A stretch of DNA of 64,000 nucleotides from Glaciihabitans arcticus (GTDB taxonomy: Bacteria > Actinomycetota > Actinomycetes > Actinomycetales > Microbacteriaceae). Below the pieces are notes generated by a model. It was given only the letters and a program-made list of their open reading frames with translations, did not search any database and was not told where the DNA came from. The position numbers and the translations under genes were made by a program. The stretch lies in assembly GCF_004310685.1 (NCBI RefSeq), contig NZ_SISG01000001.1, forward strand, positions 1,054,001 to 1,118,000, given 5' to 3'. Shown here in pieces: positions 7,791-17,785 of the stretch (its first letter is position 1; every line of letters begins with the position of its first letter).

Positions 7791-9736
7791 CCCTCGCGGA
7801 ACGCTGACTCGTCGGCAGCACTCACCGCGTCATCCGGCAGCGGACGCGCGATCGGGATCTTGCTGCCGAGCACCTGCGAGACGACGTCGCGCGCGATGTC
7901 CTGCGGGGTGAGCCCGACGCGCTCGAGGATCTCCTCGCGTGAACCGTGGTCGAGGAACTCGTCGGGCAGGCCGAGCTCGGTGACCGCCGTGTCGACGCCC
8001 GCTGCGCGCAGGTCCTGGCGGATGCGCGTGCCGATGCCGGCGACGCGAACGCCGTCCTCGATGGTGATGACGATGCGGTGCTCGGCCGCGAAGCCGATCA
8101 CGCTCTCCGGCACGGGCACCACCCAGCGCGGGTCGATGACCGTCGCGCCGATGCCCTGGGCGGCGAGACGCTCGGCGACCTGCAGGCCGATCTTCGCCAT
8201 CGGCCCGACGGTGACGATGAGCACGTCCTTGTGGGCCGCCTCGCGCAGCACGTCCACACCATCATCGGTGCGACGCACGGCATCGAACTCGGTTCCGACG
8301 CTGCCCTTCGAGAAACGCAGGACGGTCGGCCCATCCTCGACGAGAACGGCCTCCGCGAGTTCCTCGCGCAGGCGCGTCGCGTCGCGCGGGGCCGCCAGGC
8401 GAATGTGCGGCACAACCTGGAGGATAGCGAGGTCCCACATGCCGTGGTGACTCGGCCCGTCAGGACCGGTGACACCCGCGCGGTCGAGCACAAACGTCAC
8501 ACCGGCCTTGTGGAGCGCGACATCCATCAGAATCTGGTCGAACGCGCGGTTCACGAACGTGGCATAGAGCGCAACGACGGGGTGCAGGCCGCCGAAGGCG
8601 AGGCCAGCTGCCGAGGTCACGGCGTGCTGTTCGGCGATGCCGACGTCGAGCACACGATCCGGGTATTTCTCGGCGAACTTGTGCAGGCCCGTTGGGCGGA
8701 GCATGGCGGCCGTGATTCCCACAATGCGAGGATTACGGTCCGCGATCTCGACGATCTCGTCGGCGAACACGCTCGTCCACGAGGGCTTCGACGCCACTTC
8801 GACGGGTTCGCCCGTCTCGGAGTCGATCTGGCCGACCGCGTGGAACTGGTCTGCGGCGTCGGCGAGGGCCGGCTCGTAGCCGTGGCCCTTCTCGGTGATG
8901 GCGTGCACGATGACCGGAGCGCCGTAGTTCTTTGCCTGCTGCAGAGCCTGCTGCAGGGCCGCGACGTCGTGGCCGTGCACCGGACCGATGTACTTGATGT
9001 CGAGGTTCGAGTAGAGCGCCTCGTTGTTGGTGAAGCGGCTGAGGAAGCCGTGGGTGCCGCCACGGATGCCGCGGTATAGTGCGCGACCGGGCGCCCCGAA
9101 CGTCGCGAACACGCGCTCGCTCGAGCGGTGCAGCTTGCGGTAGGAGCGACGGGTGCGCACATCGTTGAGGAAGTGCGCCATGCCACCGATGGTCGGGGCG
9201 TAGGAGCGCCCGTTGTCATTGACCACGATGACCAGGTTGCGACTGTTGTCGTCACTGATGTTGTTGAGCGCCTCCCACGTCATCCCACCGGTCAGGGCAC
9301 CGTCGCCGACGATCGCGACGACGTGGCGATCGGCCTGGCCGGTCATGGTGAAGGCGCGCGAGATGCCGTCGGCCCAGGACAGCGAGCTCGAGGCGTGCGA
9401 TGACTCGACGATGTCGTGCGGCGATTCGGAGCGCTGCGGGTACCCCGCGAGGCCGCCCAACTGGCGCAACCTGCTGAAGTCCTGTCGACCGGTCACCAGT
9501 TTGTGCACATAGCTCTGGTGGCCGGTGTCGAAGATGATCGCGTCGTACGGTGAGTCGAACACCCGGTGGATGGCGAGGGTCAGCTCCACCACGCCTAGGT
9601 TCGGACCGAGGTGCCCGCCGGTCTTCGACACCTCGGTGACGAGAAACTGGCGGATCTCGGCGGACAGCTCGACGAGCTGGTCATTCGACAGTCCGTCGAG
9701 GTCCCTCGGCCCACTGATGTTCTCGAGAAGGCCCAT
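7787..9736 (-). CDS. dxs: 1-deoxy-D-xylulose-5-phosphate synthase
   Basis: A 649-aa thiamine-diphosphate enzyme that condenses pyruvate and glyceraldehyde 3-phosphate, the first step of the MEP pathway to isoprenoids. The transketolase-like N-terminal domain has FDTGHQSYVHKLVTGR and the ThDP-binding GDGALTGGMTWEALNN. The middle pyrimidine-binding domain has DVGIAEQHAVTSAAGLA and HHGMWDLAIL, and a C-terminal domain follows. Length is normal. The ATG at 9736 is preceded at 7 nt by a -10 hexamer that lies inside the 3' end of acnA, so dxs has its own promoter although acnA lies just upstream on the same strand. The following lipoprotein gene overlaps its stop. Confidence 0.96.
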   Translation of the reverse strand: MGLLENISGPRDLDGLSNDQLVELSAEIRQFLVTEVSKTGGHLGPNLGVVELTLAIHRVFDSPYDAIIFDTGHQSYVHKLVTGRQDFSRLRQLGGLAGYPQRSESPHDIVESSHASSSLSWADGISRAFTMTGQADRHVVAIVGDGALTGGMTWEALNNISDDNSRNLVIVVNDNGRSYAPTIGGMAHFLNDVRTRRSYRKLHRSSERVFATFGAPGRALYRGIRGGTHGFLSRFTNNEALYSNLDIKYIGPVHGHDVAALQQALQQAKNYGAPVIVHAITEKGHGYEPALADAADQFHAVGQIDSETGEPVEVASKPSWTSVFADEIVEIADRNPRIVGITAAMLRPTGLHKFAEKYPDRVLDVGIAEQHAVTSAAGLAFGGLHPVVALYATFVNRAFDQILMDVALHKAGVTFVLDRAGVTGPDGPSHHGMWDLAILQVVPHIRLAAPRDATRLREELAEAVLVEDGPTVLRFSKGSVGTEFDAVRRTDDGVDVLREAAHKDVLIVTVGPMAKIGLQVAERLAAQGIGATVIDPRWVVPVPESVIGFAAEHRIVITIEDGVRVAGIGTRIRQDLRAAGVDTAVTELGLPDEFLDHGSREEILERVGLTPQDIARDVVSQVLGSKIPIARPLPDDAVSAADESAFREG

Positions 9737-9746
9737 ACCGGAAAGC

Positions 9747-12557
<2,811 letters not shown>

Positions 12558-12681
12558 TGTGCCGTCTCCCTTGCTGACCTGGAACAATCCTCGCTGCCAG
12601 CCAGCGTCAGGGCTAGCAAGGCAAGCCTAAGCCCGGGGCCTCGAAAGGCGGCCGGAAAGCATTGCGTTATCCCCCACTATA

Positions 12682-12699
12682 TATCTTGATATCAAGATA
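12682..12699. promoter_or_regulatory. 18-bp perfect palindrome upstream of acnA (candidate operator)
   Basis: TATCTTGATATCAAGATA is a perfect 18-bp palindrome in the otherwise AT-poor 190-bp gap upstream of acnA. Read toward acnA it is followed by TATATAGT, a possible -10, so a protein bound here would sit between the -35 and -10 regions. The regulator is unknown; symmetry and size suit a dimeric winged-helix repressor. Confidence 0.55.
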
Positions 12700-12748
12700 C
12701 TTTGGCCGTCGGGATGATCCGCGCAGTGGTGAGCCTTACCCGCGCAGG

Positions 12749-13504
12749 CTATTCGGGCTGCTCGAGATCCTTCTCCGGCTCTGCGCCCGGGTACACGCGA
12801 CGCACGAGCATCCAGGTCAGCCAGAGCGCCGCGGCATAGAGCGGCAGGCCGGTGATGAGCTTGGTTCCGGCGAGCCACTCCGGCAGGTCGGCGATATACA
12901 GCGGCAGCTGGATCGCAACGCGAATGACCGAGGGCACGATCCAGATGATGGTCGCGAGCACGAAGGCGCGCTTCTTGACCACGTCGTCGCGCCAGCCGGG
13001 GTGGTCGGCCATGAGCAATCCCACGATCACGCCGACGAAGGGCCAGCCGACCAGCAGACTGATGACGAGAACGAGGATGACGCCCGCGTTGATGATGATC
13101 CCGGGGAGGAAGTTGTTGCCCGCGCTGTTCGTGAGCAGCGAGAGCGCCGCTGTCAGCGCGATGCCGATGGCGCCGGAGATGGCCGGGGTCAGCGGCAGGC
13201 GGTTGACCGCCCGGCCGATGATGAGCCCGATCGCGACGGCGATGGGCAGGGCGAGCGAAAGCGGCAGGTTCTTCGTGATCGAGAACATCACGAGGAAGAC
13301 GAGGCCGGGCAGGAAGGACTCGACGAGCCCGCGAATCCCGCCGACGATCGACAGCAGGCCGGTGAACGTCGGCGCCTCGGTCGGGTCGACCTTGCCGAAC
13401 GCCGACTGGCGCATGGCTGCGGAGAGCTGGTCGGAGAAGCTCGGCTCGGCCTCCTCCGGCTGCTTGTCGCCCGGTTGTGGATCGCCTGGTGTGCTCATCG
13501 CCAC
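12749..13504 (-). CDS. DUF3159 family membrane protein
   Basis: A 251-aa integral membrane protein conserved in actinobacteria. The first ~45 residues are polar and cytoplasmic (SFSDQLSAAMRQSAFGKVDP). They are followed by GLLSIVGGIRGLVESFLPGLVF and about six membrane segments, including the family-typical GWPFVGVIVGLLMADHPGWR. The GTG at 13504 shares its first G with the upstream TAG stop, so it is coupled to the DUF3710 gene; an ATG two codons later (13498) is an alternative. Molecular function is not known. It lies in the conserved dut neighbourhood. Confidence 0.88.
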   Translation of the reverse strand: MAMSTPGDPQPGDKQPEEAEPSFSDQLSAAMRQSAFGKVDPTEAPTFTGLLSIVGGIRGLVESFLPGLVFLVMFSITKNLPLSLALPIAVAIGLIIGRAVNRLPLTPAISGAIGIALTAALSLLTNSAGNNFLPGIIINAGVILVLVISLLVGWPFVGVIVGLLMADHPGWRDDVVKKRAFVLATIIWIVPSVIRVAIQLPLYIADLPEWLAGTKLITGLPLYAAALWLTWMLVRRVYPGAEPEKDLEQPE

Positions 13505-14139
13505 TAGAGGGTGGGCATCTCGGTGGCCGCACCCGACGCTGCGGGCATGTGCAGCGGGATCAGGTCGCGCGGGGGCATCGGCGTGTTGCCACGAACCACG
13601 ACGATGGAGCGGAACAGGTCCTCGATCTTCGCTGCGGCATCCGCGTCCACGGCGCCTTCGCCGGCGATGACGCCGCGGAGGAACCAGCGCGGGCCGTCCA
13701 CCCCGACGAAGCGGGCGAGACGATTGGTACCGGTCTGCGGTCCGGTGGTCACCGGGATCTGCGCAAGCACCTCGGGTCCGAACGGTCCTTCGGTGATGCG
13801 GGTCGATCCGCCCTGCTTCTGGATCTGCTCGACGATCTGTGCGCGGATCTCATGCCAGAGTCCGGCACCGCGCGGTGCGGCGAAGGGCTGCACCTGCAGT
13901 GTTGACCCGGCATAGTCGAGGCCAACCGCGACGACGCGCTTGCTGCCTTCTTCGACCTCGAGTCGCAGCTGCAGGTCGGGGCGCGGAACGATCTTGACGC
14001 CACCGAGGTCGACGTAGGGGCGAACGGCGTTCGCCTCGCTCTCATCGAGCGGTCCCGCCGTCGCACGGTCGAGCGGTGCGGACTTGGCGTCGGGCTGCTC
14101 ATCGGGAAGTTCGAGGTCGGTCTCGGTCGAGTCGTTCAC
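13504..14139 (-). CDS. DUF3710 domain-containing protein
   Basis: A 211-aa soluble protein of the DUF3710 family, found next to dut in many actinobacteria. An acidic N-terminus (residues 1-40) precedes the domain, with characteristic GPLDESEA, YVDLGGVKI and GVDGPRWFLRGVIAGEGA. No catalytic motif is evident. The start overlaps the dut stop by 4 nt, and its own stop touches the next start, so dut, this gene and the DUF3159 gene form one operon. Function is unknown. Confidence 0.88.
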   Translation of the reverse strand: MNDSTETDLELPDEQPDAKSAPLDRATAGPLDESEANAVRPYVDLGGVKIVPRPDLQLRLEVEEGSKRVVAVGLDYAGSTLQVQPFAAPRGAGLWHEIRAQIVEQIQKQGGSTRITEGPFGPEVLAQIPVTTGPQTGTNRLARFVGVDGPRWFLRGVIAGEGAVDADAAAKIEDLFRSIVVVRGNTPMPPRDLIPLHMPAASGAATEMPTL

Positions 14140-14594
14140 TTCTGTACTCCTGAATCGGGTGAGCTGTAGCCGGTAGAGCCGAATCCGGACTCCCCGCGTG
14201 CACTGCCCGGCAGTGTCTCCACCGGGATGAACCGTGCCCGAACGACGGGCATGATGACGAGTTGGGCGATCCGGTCGCCGACCGCCACAGAATACGCCAC
14301 CGAGGTGTCGGTGTTCAGCATGGTGACCCGGATCTCTCCGCGGTAACCGGCATCGACCGTTCCCGGCGCGTTCACCAGCGTGATGCCGTGCTTTGCTGCG
14401 AGTCCGCTGCGCGGCATAACGAACGCCGCGTATCCGTCCGGCAGGGCGATCGATACTCCCGTGCCCACGACTGCACGCTGGCCGGGGGCGAGCTCGACGG
14501 CTTCGCTCGCAACGAGGTCGGCTCCGGCGTCGCCCGGGTGCGCATACGCGGGGATTCCCGCAGCTGAAATGAGGACCTCAACGGTTTTCGACAC
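14136..14594 (-). CDS. dut: dUTP diphosphatase (dUTPase)
   Basis: A 152-aa trimeric enzyme hydrolysing dUTP to dUMP and pyrophosphate, keeping uracil out of DNA and supplying dUMP for thymidylate. The five family motifs are seen: HPGDAGADL (1), MPRSGLAAKHGI (2, 3 beginning), NAPGTVDAGYRGEI (3), GDRIAQLVI (4) and the C-terminal RGESGFGSTGYSS (5). The frame stays open far upstream, but homology begins at the GTG at 14594 (VSKTVEVLI), 6 nt after a -10 hexamer. It is the first gene of the dut-DUF3710-DUF3159 operon and is divergent from DUF3093. Confidence 0.95.
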   Translation of the reverse strand: MSKTVEVLISAAGIPAYAHPGDAGADLVASEAVELAPGQRAVVGTGVSIALPDGYAAFVMPRSGLAAKHGITLVNAPGTVDAGYRGEIRVTMLNTDTSVAYSVAVGDRIAQLVIMPVVRARFIPVETLPGSARGESGFGSTGYSSPDSGVQK

Positions 14595-14600
14595 GTCACG

Positions 14601-14606
14601 AGGGTA
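14601..14606 (-). promoter_or_regulatory. -10 element of leaderless dut promoter
   Basis: TACCCT on the minus strand ends 6 nt before the dut GTG. It is about 30 bp from the divergent DUF3093 -10 element, so the two promoters share a very short region. Confidence 0.55.
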
Positions 14607-14636
14607 GTGCAGAACTCCGCGCGCCTCGAAAAGTGG

Positions 14637-14642
14637 TCGAAT
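14637..14642 (+). promoter_or_regulatory. -10 element of leaderless DUF3093 promoter
   Basis: TCGAAT ends 6 nt before the ATG at 14649. The match is weaker than at the dut side. No -35 is evident. Confidence 0.4.
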
Positions 14643-14648
14643 AGGGGT

Positions 14649-15101
14649 ATGACGACTTATCGGGAACGCCTGTGGCCAGCACCCTGGCTCTTTCTTGCGA
14701 CGGCCCTTGTGCTCCCCGCCACCCTGCTCGTGTTCGTTCCGATCAACTTCACCGTCGGTGTCGTCGTGGCGGTCGTGTTCTATGTCGGCATCTGCCTCGC
14801 GATGGTGCTGAGCGCACCGAGCGTAGAGGTCACCGAGACGCACTTCATCGCGGGCCGCGCGCGCCTTCCGCTGACAGCCGCCGGCGAGGCCGTTGCGTTC
14901 GAGGGCGCGGAGGCTACCCTCGAGCGTGGGCAGCGTCTCGACGCTCGCGCGTGGCTTGTGCTGCGCGGCTGGATCGCTCCCGTGGTGCGTGTCGAGGTCA
15001 CCGACCCCGAGGATCCCGCACCGTACTGGCTCGTGTCGTCGCGTCATCCCGACAAAATCGTCGAGGCTCTCGCCTCGTATCGGAACGCCGCGACGAACTG
15101 A
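14649..15101 (+). CDS. DUF3093 domain-containing membrane protein
   Basis: A 150-aa protein with two adjacent N-terminal membrane helices (LFLATALVLPATLLVFVPI and GVVVAVVFYVGICLAMVLSAP) followed by a cytoplasmic PH-like beta domain. This is the DUF3093 arrangement, also found beside dut in Mycobacterium. The typical start YRERLWPAPWLF is present. The ATG at 14649 is chosen over the upstream in-frame ATG at 14607, since the extra residues are outside the family and overlap the dut promoter. Function is unknown. Confidence 0.87.
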   Translation: MTTYRERLWPAPWLFLATALVLPATLLVFVPINFTVGVVVAVVFYVGICLAMVLSAPSVEVTETHFIAGRARLPLTAAGEAVAFEGAEATLERGQRLDARAWLVLRGWIAPVVRVEVTDPEDPAPYWLVSSRHPDKIVEALASYRNAATN

Positions 15102-15115
15102 TTGGTTGAACGGCC

Positions 15116-15409
15116 TTAGGCCGCGCACTCCAGGCAAATCGGCCCGAGCTTGGACTGGTGATCGATCTGCGAGCGGTGCTTCACGAGGAAGCAGCTCACA
15201 CACGTGAACTCGTCAGCCTGCGGGGGCAGGACGACAACATCGAGATCGAGGTCGGAGAGGTCTCCGCCTTCGAGTTCGAAGCTGCCGGGGTTGTCGGCGT
15301 CGTCGTCTCCGACGGAACCCGACATTTTGTCCGGAACGCGCTCCTTCAGAGCCTCGATCGACTCAGTGTCGTCGTCGGTCTTTCGGGGTGCGTCGTAATC
15401 GGTTGCCAT
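15116..15409 (-). CDS. DUF4193 family zinc-ribbon-like protein
   Basis: A 97-aa acidic protein. The family start MATDYDAPRK is present at 15409; an ATG two codons upstream (15415) is less likely. An Asp/Glu-rich middle precedes two CxxC pairs (FTCVSCFLV and PICLECAA), likely a structural zinc site. Homologues lie beside dut and DUF3093 in other actinobacteria. It may contact the transcription or replication machinery, but no function is established here. Confidence 0.9.
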   Translation of the reverse strand: MATDYDAPRKTDDDTESIEALKERVPDKMSGSVGDDDADNPGSFELEGGDLSDLDLDVVVLPPQADEFTCVSCFLVKHRSQIDHQSKLGPICLECAA

Positions 15410-15609
15410 GCCCATCCACTTCTTGTAAGCGCCTTATAAACGAAATCGGCGGGCACAGTTTGCATCATCGGGTTGCTAATAGCAAACCGCTGAACTGCTC
15501 TCGTATCCGCGCGGTGAAGGTAACTTGCGGCACGCCCGGCGTATTCCCTCGAATGTGACCTGCGCCGTGTCATCCTTAGGGCGAATGTCGAGGGCTGGAG
15601 GCCACCGAA

Positions 15610-16629
15610 ATGCAGGACCTGAGGGTAATCGGAGTCGAGAACGGAGCGCTGCTCGTAGCCTCTGACGACGGACAGCGCTATCGCATACCGATCGACGAGG
15701 TGCTCCAGTCGAAACTGCGGCAGAGCCAGCCGGAACCCGGGGCGGGCCGCAAGCTGTCGCCGCGCGAGATCCAGGCGCACATCCGTGCCGGCATGTCGGC
15801 CCAGGATGTCTCGTCCATCACCGGCGTTCCGATCGACTACATCCAGCGCTTCGAAGGCCCGGTGCTCGCCGAGCGCGAGTTCGTCGTCGAGACCGCCCTC
15901 GGCGTGCGCGTGCACACCGCACTCGAGACCGACCCGCTCGTTCAGGGCGCGACCTTCGGCTCGGCGATCCGCGAGCGGCTGCACGGCCTCGGCGCGATCA
16001 ACGAACGCTGGGCGAGCTGGAAGGAGCAGGGTGGCGGCTGGGTCGTCAAGCTGTCCTTCACGGCCGACCAGATCGACCACGACGCGCGCTGGAGCTTCGA
16101 GCCGCGCAAGCTTGCCCTCGCACCCCTCAACTCTGAGGCCACCACGCTTTCGCAGCAGGGCGAGGCTCCCGGTGGGCTCATCCCCCGCCTGCGCGCCGTG
16201 AGTGCGACCGGTCGCGAAGCCGACAGCAGCCGGTTCGACAGCGGAGCATTCGACGCCAGTACTTTTGAACGCAGCGACATGCCCGACGCGGCCAACCGCT
16301 TCGCACCCTCAGACGACGAGCTCGGCGACGATCACAACCAGACCGCCGACCTGCTCGACGCCCTGCGCCGCCGCCGGGGCGAGCGCGAGGCCGCATCCTT
16401 CATCGAGGACGAGTCGAACGAGCCCGGCCAGCCCACGGCCGGCATCCGCATCGTCGACGTGCCCCTCATCGACTACCTGCCGATCGCGAACGACGATGCT
16501 CCGGATGACGGTCGCGCCACGTCACCGCAACCACACGTCGCGGCACCCGCGAAGGCGCGCAAGGGTCGAACGGCAATGCCCAGCTGGGACGACATCGTGT
16601 TCGGTGCACGTCCCGACGACGACCTGTAG
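15610..16629 (+). CDS. sepH: SepH septation protein (DUF3071)
   Basis: A 339-aa cytoplasmic cell-division protein. In Streptomyces and Mycobacterium SepH binds FtsZ and promotes filament assembly. The conserved N-terminal domain (residues 1-180) contains MQDLRVIGVENGALLVAS and the helix-turn-helix-like LSPREIQAHIRAGMSAQDVS...GVPIDYIQRFE. The C-terminal half is low-complexity and acidic, and ends with GRTAMPSWDDIVFGARPDDDL, the conserved tail. GGAGG lies upstream of the ATG at 15610. The 200-bp gap before it holds divergent promoters for this gene and DUF4193. Confidence 0.93.
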   Translation: MQDLRVIGVENGALLVASDDGQRYRIPIDEVLQSKLRQSQPEPGAGRKLSPREIQAHIRAGMSAQDVSSITGVPIDYIQRFEGPVLAEREFVVETALGVRVHTALETDPLVQGATFGSAIRERLHGLGAINERWASWKEQGGGWVVKLSFTADQIDHDARWSFEPRKLALAPLNSEATTLSQQGEAPGGLIPRLRAVSATGREADSSRFDSGAFDASTFERSDMPDAANRFAPSDDELGDDHNQTADLLDALRRRRGEREAASFIEDESNEPGQPTAGIRIVDVPLIDYLPIANDDAPDDGRATSPQPHVAAPAKARKGRTAMPSWDDIVFGARPDDDL

Positions 16630-16632
16630 CCG

Positions 16633-17772
16633 CTAGATACGGCTAAACGCTCCGTATCGCAACACGGGGATCTTCGTCTCCGCGGGTGAGAACGAGCCGT
16701 GCTGGCCGATCATGCCGTGGCTGCCGGGCTTGATGAGCCGGGAGTCGTAGTACGCGACATCCTTGCGCGCCGCCACGAGGATGTCCCCGATGCGCGGTGC
16801 CACCTCGGCTCGCACCTCGCCGAACCAGTTCGCGGCAATGGCGTCATCCCGGGTCGCAACCCACGCGCGGTCGCTCTCCTCGGCGCGCCATGCGGCGAGA
16901 GTCGATTCGCGCACGGCGGATAACGCGTCCTTCTCGAAGTGCACCTGGAGGCAGCGCGGCTCCCCCGCGAGGAACCGCACGCCGTCGAGCAGCGCTGGGG
17001 TGCCGTCGACGTGGATGTGGCCGTGCTCCGGGATGTCGAGCACCCCGTGGTCGGCGGTCACCAGCAGGCCATCGCCGGGCGCGAGCGACTGCTCGAGCGT
17101 ACGGATCGCGGCATCAACGCTCTCGAGCGTGCTGATCCACTCGCTCGACTCCCAGCCGTGCGCGTGGCCGGCCATGTCCAGCTCGGGGATATAGAGGTAC
17201 GCGATTCCCCGCGCACCCGTCGCTGCCCAGGCCAGGGCCTCGTCGACGCGGTCAGTGATGCTCGAGGCGCCTACGTACGCTGCTCCACGGAGCACGCCGT
17301 GTGTGAATCCGGAGTCCCGATAACGCTCGGGCGCGATGACGACCGCGTCTAGACCCGCGGCGATTGCCGTCTCGAAGACGGTGGGCATCGGCTGCCACGC
17401 GACGGGGTCCAGCGAAGAGTCCCAGCCGGAGAGCTGCTTAAGAAGGCGGTCGTTCACCGTGTCGAGCACGGTGAATCCGACCAGCCCGTGCTGGCCGGGG
17501 AGGGTCCCGGTTGTGAGCGTCGCGAGCGCCGAGGCCGTTGTGGTCGGGAATCCCGAGTCGATGATCGACGACTTCGTCAGGGGCGCCATAAGCGTGCGGG
17601 CGTGGCCGGCGCGGGCCTTGAGCGCTGCCGCCCCGAGTCCGTCGACGAGCACCACGATCGCCCGGTCGGCGCGCGGCAGACCCAGGCGGTTGTCGCCTCC
17701 GGAAATTGCCGCGAGACACGATGGCATTACATCGGCAAGGCTCATCCGGTCTGATTTGAGCGCCGGTAACAT
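16633..17772 (-). CDS. Nucleotide pyrophosphatase/phosphodiesterase (alkaline phosphatase superfamily)
   Basis: A 379-aa metal-dependent phosphodiesterase of the NPP type. The metal and nucleophile motifs are visible: VVLVDGLGAAAL (metal Asp), DSGFPTTTASALATLTTG (nucleophilic Thr), LDMAGHAHGWES (metal Asp/His) and TADHGVLDIPEHGHI (metal Asp/His). No signal peptide is evident, so it may act in the cytoplasm. The frame is open much further upstream across parC, but homology begins near MLPALKSD. The ATG at 17772 has a -10 hexamer 7 nt upstream. It is divergent from parC with 12 nt between starts. The substrate is not known. Confidence 0.85.
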   Translation of the reverse strand: MLPALKSDRMSLADVMPSCLAAISGGDNRLGLPRADRAIVVLVDGLGAAALKARAGHARTLMAPLTKSSIIDSGFPTTTASALATLTTGTLPGQHGLVGFTVLDTVNDRLLKQLSGWDSSLDPVAWQPMPTVFETAIAAGLDAVVIAPERYRDSGFTHGVLRGAAYVGASSITDRVDEALAWAATGARGIAYLYIPELDMAGHAHGWESSEWISTLESVDAAIRTLEQSLAPGDGLLVTADHGVLDIPEHGHIHVDGTPALLDGVRFLAGEPRCLQVHFEKDALSAVRESTLAAWRAEESDRAWVATRDDAIAANWFGEVRAEVAPRIGDILVAARKDVAYYDSRLIKPGSHGMIGQHGSFSPAETKIPVLRYGAFSRI

Positions 17773-17779
17773 GGGGGCA

Positions 17780-17785
17780 ATCCTA
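17780..17785 (-). promoter_or_regulatory. -10 element of leaderless phosphodiesterase promoter
   Basis: TAGGAT on the minus strand ends 7 nt before the ATG at 17772. It overlaps the first base of the divergent parC start codon. Confidence 0.45.

Noticed and set aside
14136-15203. A 355-residue fused dUTPase
   Set aside because: The extra N-terminal residues are antisense to DUF3093. The normal 152-residue enzyme starts at 14594 behind its own -10 element.
15471-15488. TTGCT-AAT-AGCAA inverted repeat upstream of sepH
   Set aside because: Only a 5-bp stem, with no U-tract and no obvious placement relative to a promoter. Too weak to call a terminator or operator.
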